Shown one piece after another: positions 14,230 through 21,959 of a DNA stretch of 32,356 nt; the stretch's first letter is position 1; the number at the start of each line of letters is the position of its first letter. The position numbers were made by a program, and so were the translations under genes. The notes under the pieces are model-generated. The model was not told the DNA's origin. It worked only from the letters and a program-made list of their open reading frames with translations, and did no database searches. The stretch covers positions 1 to 32,356 of the forward strand of contig JAHJUV010000092.1 of assembly GCA_018828825.1 (NCBI GenBank), given 5' to 3'. Source of the stretch: Planctomycetota bacterium. GTDB lineage: Bacteria; Planctomycetota; Phycisphaerae; Sedimentisphaerales; UBA12454.

Positions 14230-15468
14230 ATGAATCAGGAATTGATAAGGATAGTTGATAATATAGCTCGTGATAAGAATATCGACCGTGAGTCTATATT
14301 CCAGGACCTCGAGTCTGCAATGATATCAGCGGCGAAAAAACATTTCGGCAAAACGGATATCGAGGCCGACATACGGGTTACTATCGACCGTCAGACCGGC
14401 GATATGGTCGCGTTCAAGGACGATCAACAGATAGATATAAAACAGCTCGGCAGAATACCCGCCCAGACCGCAAAACAGGTTATGATTCAAAAAATCAAGG
14501 CCGACGAACGACAAAGCGTCTACGACGAATTCGTGGAACGCAAAGGCGAAATCGTCAGCGGCATCGTCATTCGCTATGAAGGCGGCTCTCTGGTCGTGAA
14601 TATTAACAACAGAACTGAAGCTGTTCTGCCGAGAAGTGAGCAGATTAGCGGCCAAAGCCACCACGTCAGTGAAAGAATCCGCTGTTTGATACTCGATGTT
14701 CGTGAAAGCTCCAGTCAGGTCAAAATTATTCTTTCACGAACTCATCCCGATTTTATCCGCCGGCTCTTCGAACTCGAAGTGCCTGAAGTGGCCGAGGGTA
14801 TAATAGAAATAAAGGCCCTTGCCCGCGAGGCCGGCTATAGAACCAAGATAGCGGTATTGTCGAGCGACCCGAAAGTTGACGCGGTCGGCGCCTGCGTAGG
14901 TGTTCGCGGCAGCAGGATAAAAAATATAGTCGATGAACTCGGTGGAGAAAAAATTGACATCGTCAGATGGAACGAATCTTCGCACGAATTGATTGCCAAC
15001 GCCCTGATGCCGGCAAAATGCACACAGGTGGCGTTATGTTTCGAACTCGGCGGCGCAACAGTCGTTGTTCCGGAAGACCAGTTGAGCCTGGCAATCGGCA
15101 AACACGGCCAGAACGTAAGGCTTGCCGCAAGGCTTACCGACTGGGATATCGATATACTCACGCCGGAGGAATATAACCAGGAAGTCGAAAGGCTCACAAG
15201 CGGTCTTAAAGATGTCGAGGGCCTGGACGATACTTTCATCGACAAGCTTATCGCGCTGGGCATAATTTCCGTGCTTGACCTTGCGGAAATCGGAGCAGAG
15301 CCGCTGATTAATGAAATAGGTCTTCAGCCGGAAATGGCTGAGAAAGTAATACACCTGGCCGAAGATTTAGCCAGGAAACAGACATCGGAATCCGCTCCGA
15401 CAATTGCGGAATCTCTGCTGGTAGAACAGACTGAAAAAACAAAACCTCAACAGGACGACAACCCGTAA
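14230..15468 (+). CDS. nusA: Transcription termination/antitermination factor NusA
   Basis: NusA binds RNA polymerase and nascent RNA and modulates pausing, termination and antitermination. The N-terminal polymerase-binding domain (1-105) is followed by the S1 domain (GEIVSGIVIRYEGGSLVVNI at about 112-131). Two KH domains follow, with AREAGYRTKIAVLSSD and the GxxG motif GVRGSRIKNIVDELGGEKID in the first and IGKHGQNVRLAARLTDWDIDI in the second. The tail after about 330 contains a helix-hairpin-helix-like segment. Length is 412 aa. GAAAGG stands 6 nt before the ATG. Possible autoregulation: NusA acts on hairpin-dependent terminators, and one stands in its own leader. Confidence 0.96.
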   Translation: MNQELIRIVDNIARDKNIDRESIFQDLESAMISAAKKHFGKTDIEADIRVTIDRQTGDMVAFKDDQQIDIKQLGRIPAQTAKQVMIQKIKADERQSVYDEFVERKGEIVSGIVIRYEGGSLVVNINNRTEAVLPRSEQISGQSHHVSERIRCLILDVRESSSQVKIILSRTHPDFIRRLFELEVPEVAEGIIEIKALAREAGYRTKIAVLSSDPKVDAVGACVGVRGSRIKNIVDELGGEKIDIVRWNESSHELIANALMPAKCTQVALCFELGGATVVVPEDQLSLAIGKHGQNVRLAARLTDWDIDILTPEEYNQEVERLTSGLKDVEGLDDTFIDKLIALGIISVLDLAEIGAEPLINEIGLQPEMAEKVIHLAEDLARKQTSESAPTIAESLLVEQTEKTKPQQDDNP

Positions 15469-15509
15469 CGTGAAACGTACTTTATGATTTTTTTTGGAGT
15501 CCGGTCAGA

Positions 15510-18092
15510 TTGGCAACAACAAGGGTACATCTTTTAGCAAAAGATCTCGGCGTCAAGAGTAAGGGTATCATAGAAAAGTGCCAGGCCGAGGGCCTCGACG
15601 TAAAAAATCATATGTCGACGATATCGGCGGGCCTTGCGGCGACGATTCGCGAATGGTTCAGCGAAGGGGCACATACAACAACGATAGAAACGGCCGCTCC
15701 GGTCGACCTTAAGAAAGTTCGTGTCAGGAAAAAGAAACAAACCGAAAAGAAGCCCAAAGCCAAAAAGGCTGCAGAAGCAGCCGAAGAGGCACAGCAGACC
15801 GCTGCTGCCCAGGCTAAAGCAGTTCAAACAGAGGAACCGGCCACAGCTAAGCCGGAACCTGTAGTTAAGCCACCTATAATTATAGTCGAACCGCTCAAGC
15901 CGGCCGGACCGGTTGCGCCTGCAGGCCCGAAACTTGGAAAGCCGAAACCGGCAAAGCTTTCCGGCCCGAAAGTTATCCGGGTGGAAAAAACCGAAGTAAT
16001 AGAAAGGCCGAGACCAAGACTGTCAAAGCCGGCTTATAAACAGCAGGCCACCGAACCGCTTATGGCAAGCGCATCTGGAATTGCCGAAGCGAAGAAGACC
16101 GACAAAGGCAAGAAAAAAACTCACGGCCGAAGACACGATGAGGCTTTTGTATCAGAAGAAGCCTTGCGTGAGCAGAAAGCAGCCCGCAAACTCCGCGAAA
16201 GAGACCTTGAAGAAAGACGTGCCCGGCTCGACGCAGCCGGTGGCGAAGGTATGCGTCTGCGGCCGAAGCGAAAACTCGAGACCAAAAGAACTCAGTTCGA
16301 AGAGGCATTGAAAGTAAGGCCTGAAAAAGCCATTGTCATTGAGCCGATAATGGTAAAAGATTTGGCTGCGGTACTGGTCGTGAAAACCTCTGAAATCGTG
16401 CAAAAACTCATTGCTCACGGCATTATGGCCGTTGCCAATCAGATTATCCCCACTGATGTCGCCGAACTTATCGCTATCGACCTCGGCACCGAACTTGTCG
16501 TTCAGCAAAAATTATCTATCGAACAGCAGATTTCGGAAGAGTTTGCCAACAGGCCTAAAAACGACCTGCAAAAACGCCCTGCTGTCGTTACGATGCTCGG
16601 TCATGTCGACCATGGCAAGACCAGCCTGCTCGATAAAATCCGCTCGGCGCAGGTCGCGGCCGGTGAAGCGGGCGGTATAACCCAGCATATTGGCGCCCAC
16701 CAGGTAACATGGGGCGATAAAAATAATCCCAAGAGGGTTACTTTCCTCGATACTCCGGGGCACGAGGCCTTTACTGAGATGCGAGCCCGCGGCGCGAATA
16801 TGACCGACATTGTCGTTCTCGTCGTTGCCGCTGATGACGGCATTATGCCTCAGACAATCGAGGCAATTCATCACGCCAAGGCCGCAGGCGTACATATAAT
16901 TGTCGCCTTGAACAAAATCGACCTGCCCGGCGTGGATACAAACCGAATTTACGGCCAGCTCGCCGAACACGAGCTTGCCCCTACTGAATGGGGAGGCAAG
17001 ACCGATGTTGTCAAGACAAGCGCAACCAAAGGTACAGGCATCGAAGAGCTTCTGGAGCACCTTGATTTTGCAACCGAGCTGCTCGACCTTAAGGCTGACC
17101 CGACAGTACCAGCAATTGGATGGGTCGTTGAGGCAAGGCTGAATCCGACCAAGGGGCCTATGGCTACATTACTTATAAAGGAAGGAAAACTGAAAAAAGG
17201 CGATATACTTCTTGCCGGCACCGGCTATGGAAGAATAAGGACGCTAAAAGACAGTACCGGCAAGTCAATCAACACGGCTGTCAGTTCTATGCCGGTCGAA
17301 GTTTCCGGGCTTAACGACGTGCCCCATGCCGGCGATAAATTTTACTGTCTGAACGATATAAACCGCGCCAAGGCAGCGGCTGAAGAGAAGAAATCCCTCA
17401 GCCGAAAGGCAGCGCTTGCCACCCGTTCTCTTGTAACGATGGAAAATTTGTTCAGCCGAATAGAGGCAGGCAAAACAAAGGAAGTCAATATCATCGTACG
17501 GGCTGATGTTCAGGGTTCCGTTGACGTTCTGGAAAAATATCTTACCGATATCAGTACCGAAGAGGTACAGGTCAAGATTCTGCACGCTGCCGTCGGCGGT
17601 ATTACAGAAGGCGACGTCGTGCTTGCCGAGGCCTCAGGCGCATTGGTTATAGGCTTTAATGTCGTACCGGAAGATAAGGCCGCAAAAACTGCCGAATCGA
17701 AAGGTGTAGACATCAGTTTATACAACGTAATATATAAGATAGCCGACGACCTTAAGAAAGCTATGTCCGGAATGCTCGAACCGGAAGATAAAGTTAACGG
17801 TCTCGGAAAGGCTGTGGTTCGCAACACTTTCAAGGTTTCGAGTGTCGGTACAATTGCCGGCTGTTATGTCGAACAGGGCGAAGTCCTCCGCAACGCTAAA
17901 ATCAGGCTCATCCGCGACAATATCGTTCTGAGAGACAACTGCCAGATAGAATCGCTGAAACACTTTAAGGACGATGTCAGACAGGTCCGTGCAGGACTTG
18001 AATGCGGCATAAAGATTGCCGGTTTTGACGATATAAAAATAGGCGATACTTTCGAGGTCTATGAAGTGGTCAAGGTTCAAAGGACGCTATAA
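15510..18092 (+). CDS. infB: Translation initiation factor IF-2 (TTG start)
   Basis: IF-2 is the GTPase that brings fMet-tRNA to the 30S subunit. The start is TTG at 15510: GGAG stands 10 nt upstream and the following VHLLAKDLGVKSKGIIEKCQ matches the IF2_N domain. A charged Lys/Glu/Ala/Pro-rich linker covers about residues 68-270. The G domain carries G1 GHVDHGKT (364-371), G3 DTPGHEAF and G4 NKID; the beta-barrel and C-terminal fMet-binding domains follow. Length of 860 aa is typical for a long-linker IF-2. Gap from nusA is 41 nt. The gene order nusA-infB-rbfA is conserved, but rimP upstream of nusA is absent here. Confidence 0.97.
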   Translation: MATTRVHLLAKDLGVKSKGIIEKCQAEGLDVKNHMSTISAGLAATIREWFSEGAHTTTIETAAPVDLKKVRVRKKKQTEKKPKAKKAAEAAEEAQQTAAAQAKAVQTEEPATAKPEPVVKPPIIIVEPLKPAGPVAPAGPKLGKPKPAKLSGPKVIRVEKTEVIERPRPRLSKPAYKQQATEPLMASASGIAEAKKTDKGKKKTHGRRHDEAFVSEEALREQKAARKLRERDLEERRARLDAAGGEGMRLRPKRKLETKRTQFEEALKVRPEKAIVIEPIMVKDLAAVLVVKTSEIVQKLIAHGIMAVANQIIPTDVAELIAIDLGTELVVQQKLSIEQQISEEFANRPKNDLQKRPAVVTMLGHVDHGKTSLLDKIRSAQVAAGEAGGITQHIGAHQVTWGDKNNPKRVTFLDTPGHEAFTEMRARGANMTDIVVLVVAADDGIMPQTIEAIHHAKAAGVHIIVALNKIDLPGVDTNRIYGQLAEHELAPTEWGGKTDVVKTSATKGTGIEELLEHLDFATELLDLKADPTVPAIGWVVEARLNPTKGPMATLLIKEGKLKKGDILLAGTGYGRIRTLKDSTGKSINTAVSSMPVEVSGLNDVPHAGDKFYCLNDINRAKAAAEEKKSLSRKAALATRSLVTMENLFSRIEAGKTKEVNIIVRADVQGSVDVLEKYLTDISTEEVQVKILHAAVGGITEGDVVLAEASGALVIGFNVVPEDKAAKTAESKGVDISLYNVIYKIADDLKKAMSGMLEPEDKVNGLGKAVVRNTFKVSSVGTIAGCYVEQGEVLRNAKIRLIRDNIVLRDNCQIESLKHFKDDVRQVRAGLECGIKIAGFDDIKIGDTFEVYEVVKVQRTL

Positions 18093-18104
18093 GCCGGAGC
18101 AGTT

Positions 18105-18479
18105 ATGTCCAGCCGAAGACAAGAAAAAATGTCACGAGTCATACAGGAAGCGGTCAGCGATATAATCAACAACCATATGCAGGACCCGCGGATAGAAGGT
18201 TTTATCAGCGTGACCGAAGTAAAAACCGAGCCGGACCTTAAGCGGGCGGAGGTTTTTCTGAGTATTATGGGCCAAAACCCTGTTAAACAGCGATTGACGT
18301 TCACGGCCATTCAGCATGCTGCGGGCCATATACAGAGTCTTTTGGGCAAGTATGTAAAGTCAAGGAGTTGTCCTCATCTTTACTTTCATGAGGATGACAG
18401 ACTTAAAAAAACTATGGAGACTATGAAACTTATTAATGAAGTCTCGAAGGAATTTAAATCGGACGAAGAACAAAAATGA
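18105..18479 (+). CDS. rbfA: Ribosome-binding factor A
   Basis: RbfA is a KH-fold protein that helps 16S rRNA 5'-end maturation of the 30S subunit. The sequence shows the classical start SSRRQEKMSRVIQEAVSDII and the conserved stretch DPRIEGFISVTEVKTEPDLKRAEVFLSIMG. The end LYFHEDDRLKKTMETMKLI is typical. Length is 124 aa. It begins 12 nt after infB, and its TGA overlaps the ATG of the next gene (ATGA), so translation is coupled. Confidence 0.95.
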   Translation: MSSRRQEKMSRVIQEAVSDIINNHMQDPRIEGFISVTEVKTEPDLKRAEVFLSIMGQNPVKQRLTFTAIQHAAGHIQSLLGKYVKSRSCPHLYFHEDDRLKKTMETMKLINEVSKEFKSDEEQK

Positions 18480-19153
18480 AAAATACGACACAATATTCAC
18501 AGAAAATAAAGAAATTATTCAATGCCCTCAGGAAAGGCGCTGAAAAGCCCAAGGAATCGGCATCGAGCGATCTTATCGAGGCTATAATTTTTGTTGCGCT
18601 CTGTCAGGATTGCCCTGAGTCCTCAGCCAAAGCGGCACTTAAAAAAATCCAGTCTCATTTTATGGACTACAACGATTTGCGTGTCGCCCGCAGGGAAGAA
18701 ATAGTAGAAATAATAGGCTCCGACATAGCAGAAGCACCGAAAACGGCCAGCACGATTACCGCCCTGCTTAATGCCGTATTTCAGAAATACGACTGTCTTG
18801 TCCCTGAAGACTTTGCCAGTGCAGGCAAAAAAAATGCGAGGGAAATTCTTGAAAAATTCAACGGTATGACGCCATTTATCTGCAGCTATGTAATGCTCAC
18901 AGTTTTAGGCGCTCATGCCGTACCGCTTACGGATAAAATGATTGACTATCTCAAGGCCAATGACCTAATCGACCCGCAGTGGGACAGTACCCAGACAACC
19001 TCATTTATTGAAAAACAGATTTCGGCCTCCAATGCTTATTCCTTTTATGCGGTCATTCGGCACGACAGTGAACTGACAAATCCCAAGGCTGCAGCGATAC
19101 TTTCCGAAACCAAAAAAACTGCGGCAAAGAAAAAATCTAAATCCAAAAAGTAA
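18476..19153 (+). CDS. Degenerate HhH-GPD (endonuclease III-like) protein
   Basis: The 225-aa protein resembles the endonuclease III fold: an N-terminal helical part with DLIEAIIFVALCQDCPESSAKAA, then about residues 127-160 aligned to the helix-hairpin-helix and catalytic loop. The usual motif LPGVGRKTAN-x-V is replaced by FNGMTPFICSYVML, so the catalytic Lys of bifunctional glycosylases is missing, as is the glycine-rich hairpin. The Asp of VDTHVxR is perhaps kept (D153 in PLTDKMIDYL). There is no C-terminal Fe-S cluster motif; a Lys-rich tail takes its place. It may have lost glycosylase activity. It overlaps rbfA by 4 nt in the nusA operon. Function unknown. Confidence 0.6.
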   Translation: MKNTTQYSQKIKKLFNALRKGAEKPKESASSDLIEAIIFVALCQDCPESSAKAALKKIQSHFMDYNDLRVARREEIVEIIGSDIAEAPKTASTITALLNAVFQKYDCLVPEDFASAGKKNAREILEKFNGMTPFICSYVMLTVLGAHAVPLTDKMIDYLKANDLIDPQWDSTQTTSFIEKQISASNAYSFYAVIRHDSELTNPKAAAILSETKKTAAKKKSKSKK

Positions 19154-19162
19154 GGAGCCGTT

Positions 19163-20038
19163 ATGTCAGAAAAAATTCTTAAACTCGGTATTCCGAAAGG
19201 TAGTCTTGAAAAGGCTACCTTCGCCCTTTTTGAAAAAGCAGGTTTTAATATAGCAGGCTATGAAAGAAGTTGTTTTCCGAGAATCGACGATGAGCAGATT
19301 CAGCTTATTATGCTTCGAGCCCAGGAAATGAGCAGATACGTCGAAGACGGTGTACTTGACGCGGGCTTTACCGGACACGACTGGATACTCGAAAACAAAT
19401 CTTCTGTTCATGAAGTATGCGAACTGCTTTACAGCAAAGCCACATCGAAACCTGCAAGATGGGTTCTTGTAGTGCCCAGCGAGTCTAAAGTGAAAAAAAC
19501 CGAAGATCTTAAAGGCGGCATTATCGCGACAGAACTGGTCGGCGTAACAAAAGAATACTTTAAGAAAAAAGGGATTGACGTAAAAGTGGAATTCAGTTGG
19601 GGCGCAACGGAAGTAAAAGCCCGGCTGGTCAACGCGATTGTAGAGCTTACCGAAACAGGCTCGAGCCTTAAGGCGAACAACCTGAGGATTATCGATACAC
19701 TGCTTACATCAACCACAAGATTTATCGCTAATAAAGCGGCGTGGAAAGATAAATTCAAACGCGAGAAAATCGAAAATATATCCATATTGTTAAACGCGGC
19801 GATTGACGCAAAAACTACTGTCGGCCTGAAAATGAACGTCGAAAAAGACCGCCTGGCGGATGTTATAAAGATTCTACCCGCCGAAAAAAGTCCTACCGTA
19901 TCTTCGCTGGCCGACAGTGATTTCGTAGCGGTTGAGGTTGTCGTCGATACGGCTGTAGAAAGAATCATTGTGCCGAAACTGAAACGGGCCGGAGCTTCGG
20001 GGATTATCACCTATCCGCTAAACAAGGTAATACATTAA
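19163..20038 (+). CDS. hisG: ATP phosphoribosyltransferase (long form)
   Basis: HisG couples ATP and PRPP, the first committed step of histidine synthesis. The start KILKLGIPKGSLEKATFALFEKAGF is family-typical. The substrate-binding region ELTETGSSLKANNLRIIDTLL matches the D/E-x-x-x-TGxTL-x-x-N-x-L PRPP loop, and GVLDAGFTGHDWI is also conserved. The last 75 residues form the C-terminal ACT-like domain of the long (HisG_L) type, so the enzyme should be a hexamer inhibited by histidine without HisZ. Length is 291 aa. AAGGAG precedes the ATG. It follows the HhH protein by 9 nt, so it is probably in the nusA operon; no other his gene is in the window. Confidence 0.95.
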   Translation: MSEKILKLGIPKGSLEKATFALFEKAGFNIAGYERSCFPRIDDEQIQLIMLRAQEMSRYVEDGVLDAGFTGHDWILENKSSVHEVCELLYSKATSKPARWVLVVPSESKVKKTEDLKGGIIATELVGVTKEYFKKKGIDVKVEFSWGATEVKARLVNAIVELTETGSSLKANNLRIIDTLLTSTTRFIANKAAWKDKFKREKIENISILLNAAIDAKTTVGLKMNVEKDRLADVIKILPAEKSPTVSSLADSDFVAVEVVVDTAVERIIVPKLKRAGASGIITYPLNKVIH

Positions 20039-20055
20039 GATTCGTCAAACGGCTG

Positions 20056-20160
20056 CGGTTGCGATGCTTGTATCGGTTACGTTAATCGTAAATCGTAGTT
20101 TAATACACAACCGGTAAACGAAAGACGAAACGAGCATCGCAACCGATAAACGATTAACGT
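20056..20160. repeat. Interleaved inverted repeats between hisG and YebC gene
   Basis: Two perfect inverted pairs are interleaved rather than nested: CGGTTGCGATGCT (20056-20068) with AGCATCGCAACCG (20133-20145), and ACGTTAATCGT (20079-20089) with ACGATTAACGT (20150-20160). A third, ATCGGTT/AACCGAT (20072-20078/20141-20147), overlaps the first right arm. In RNA these cannot all form without a pseudoknot. The remaining sequence is made of CG/AT-rich units of the type GTAAATCG. It ends 77 nt before the YebC gene. Confidence 0.6.
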
Positions 20161-20237
20161 TATAATAATTCGTAACATTGAAATGATAAGTACATAGTTA
20201 TAACGATTTCAAATATAATTTTTATAAGGTTTGTATT

Positions 20238-20993
20238 ATGTCGGGTCATTCACACTGGGCTGGAATAAAACATAAAAAAGCGGCTAACGACGCCAAACGC
20301 GGTAAAGTCTGGAGCAAGATTGCCCGAATAATTATAGTCGCAGCTAAAAGCGGCGGTACTGATCCATCACAAAATCTCACTTTGAGATACGCTATCGATA
20401 AGGCCAAACAGGCCAATATGCCAAAGGATACCATCGAGAAAGCAGTCAAAAAAGGTGCCGGAGGAGGAGATACTGTCGCGTTTGTTTCGATAGCTTATGA
20501 AGGCTACGCTCATGGTGGTGTGGCGATAATGGTTGAAGCACTTACGGATAACCGCAATCGAACGGCTCCCGAAGTAAGGAAAATTTTCGAACGGCACGGA
20601 GGCTCACTCGGCACAACAGGCTGTGTTAATTACCTGTTCAACAAAAAGGGGCTTATCACCGTTTTAACCAAAGATGCCGATGAGAACAACCTGATGGAAA
20701 TTGCCCTTTCGGCAGGTGCGGAGGATATGCAGAACACAGGCGAAGTTTATGAAATAACCTGCGAGCCGTCCGCATACGAAAATCTGAAAAAGGCACTCGA
20801 GGAAAAACATATCCCGCTTCAGGTCGATGAACTTTCAATGATTCCGCAAAATTCCATCCCCATAACGGAAGTCGAATCTGCAAGAAAGATACTTGCGCTT
20901 ATGGACGAACTGGAAGAACATGATGACATACAAAACGTCTATGCCAATTTCGACATTCCGGACGACATAATCGCAAAGGCACAGGAAACTTGA
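20238..20993 (+). CDS. YebC/PmpR family regulatory protein
   Basis: A member of the YebC/TACO1 family, which is found as transcription regulators and, in mitochondria and some bacteria, as translation factors for proline-rich stretches. The signature MSGHSHWAGIKHKKAANDAKRGK at the N-terminus and GTDPSQNLTLRYAIDKAKQANMPKDTIEKA are nearly diagnostic. AFVSIAYEGYAHGGVAIMVE, TDNRNRTAPEVRKIF and GSLGTTGCVNYLF follow in the standard order. Length is 251 aa. It stands alone, 199 nt behind hisG, after a repeat cluster. AAGG stands 8 nt before the ATG. Confidence 0.95.
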   Translation: MSGHSHWAGIKHKKAANDAKRGKVWSKIARIIIVAAKSGGTDPSQNLTLRYAIDKAKQANMPKDTIEKAVKKGAGGGDTVAFVSIAYEGYAHGGVAIMVEALTDNRNRTAPEVRKIFERHGGSLGTTGCVNYLFNKKGLITVLTKDADENNLMEIALSAGAEDMQNTGEVYEITCEPSAYENLKKALEEKHIPLQVDELSMIPQNSIPITEVESARKILALMDELEEHDDIQNVYANFDIPDDIIAKAQET

Positions 20994-21063
20994 AAATCTC
21001 CTCTGTTTTTATGGCAAACCGCTAACCCGCAGGGCTTCTAAAGAGAATCTAAAAAGAAATCGC

Positions 21064-21091
21064 TTGACAAAAATCCCTTAAATATTATAAT
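21064..21091 (+). promoter_or_regulatory. Promoter of thi4
   Basis: TTGACA at 21064-21069 and TATAAT at 21086-21091, 16 nt apart, a near-consensus sigma-70 promoter. Its -10 box overlaps the left arm of the operator at 21089-21113. No TPP riboswitch is visible between it and the gene. Confidence 0.8.
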
Positions 21092-21113
21092 TCCCACTAA
21101 TTCTATAGGAATT
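21089..21113 (+). promoter_or_regulatory. Putative Rrf2/CymR-type operator at thi4
   Basis: AATTCC (21089-21094) and GGAATT (21108-21113) form a dyad around CACTAATTCTATA. The core CACTAA..C.ATAGGAAT recurs at the sulfur operon and regulator promoters (24416-24439, 24929-24950, both on the minus strand). Its place immediately after the -10 box would let a bound repressor block initiation. Confidence 0.7.
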
Positions 21114-21152
21114 ATATGAATATCATGAAACCTTAAAAGAAAGGAGCAAGAA

Positions 21153-21959
21153 ATGTTTCACAAAATAAGCGAATCGCAGATAACACGCGCAATCGTAAGC
21201 GAATTTACCAAATGGTTTGAGGAATATATCATCTCGGATGTCATAATTATTGGTGCAGGTCCCAGCGGTCTAATGGCTGCCAGGGATTTGGCACAGAACG
21301 GCTTGAAGGTTTTGCTTGTGGAAAGTAATAACTATCTCGGCGGCGGATTCTGGATTGGCGGTTACCTTATGAATACTCTTACATTCAGGGCACCTTCTCA
21401 GGAAATTCTTGATGAGATTGGAATACCATACAAAAAATTTGAAGACGGCTTGTTTGTCGCCGATGGTCCGAATGCCTGTTCAAAACTTATCTCTTCGGCC
21501 TGTGACGCCGGCGCAAGGATTCTCAATATGACAAAATTTGACGATGTCGTCCTGCGCAATAACAAAGTAGAAGGAGCAGTAGTCAACTGGACTCCTGTTT
21601 CCGCCCTGCCCCGTGCGATAACGTGCGTTGATCCAATCGCTTTAGAAGCAAAGGCTGTTATCGATGCTACCGGCCACGACGCCTATGTATGCAAGAGTCT
21701 GGAAAAAAGAAATCTGCTCGAATTGCAGACTTTCGGACCTATGGACGTAAACACTTCAGAGGATTTAGTTGTGGAAAAAACAGGACAGGTATTTCCAGGT
21801 CTTTTTGTCTGCGGTATGGCAGCAGCCACCGTTTACGGCATTCCGCGTATGGGGCCAACATTCGGGTCAATGCTTTACTCGGGCAGAAAAGTTGCTGAAG
21901 AAGTGAACGCTTTTTTGAGCGGCTCCGCCAAACAGCTAAAGCCGGTTTACATATCCTAA
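21153..21959 (+). CDS. Thiazole synthase Thi4 with Cys at the sulfur-donor position
   Basis: Thi4 makes the adenylated thiazole precursor of thiamine from NAD, glycine and a sulfur source. The dinucleotide-binding motif VIIIGAGPSGLMAARDLAQNG (30-50) and GGGFWIGGYLMN, GHDAYVC and GMAAATVYGIPRMGPTFGSML are family hallmarks. In yeast and plant Thi4 a Cys in the motif (S/T/C)CMDP donates its own sulfur once; in archaeal enzymes the aligned residue is His and external sulfide is used. Here C158 in ITCVDPIALEAK occupies that place, so this is predicted to be a Cys-type, possibly single-turnover enzyme. AAAGGAG lies 8 nt before the ATG. Length is 268 aa. Confidence 0.92.
   Translation: MFHKISESQITRAIVSEFTKWFEEYIISDVIIIGAGPSGLMAARDLAQNGLKVLLVESNNYLGGGFWIGGYLMNTLTFRAPSQEILDEIGIPYKKFEDGLFVADGPNACSKLISSACDAGARILNMTKFDDVVLRNNKVEGAVVNWTPVSALPRAITCVDPIALEAKAVIDATGHDAYVCKSLEKRNLLELQTFGPMDVNTSEDLVVEKTGQVFPGLFVCGMAAATVYGIPRMGPTFGSMLYSGRKVAEEVNAFLSGSAKQLKPVYIS

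Noticed and set aside
20994..21152. TPP riboswitch before thi4
   Set aside because: The conserved CTGAGA and related core sequences are not found; an operator-type dyad is present instead.
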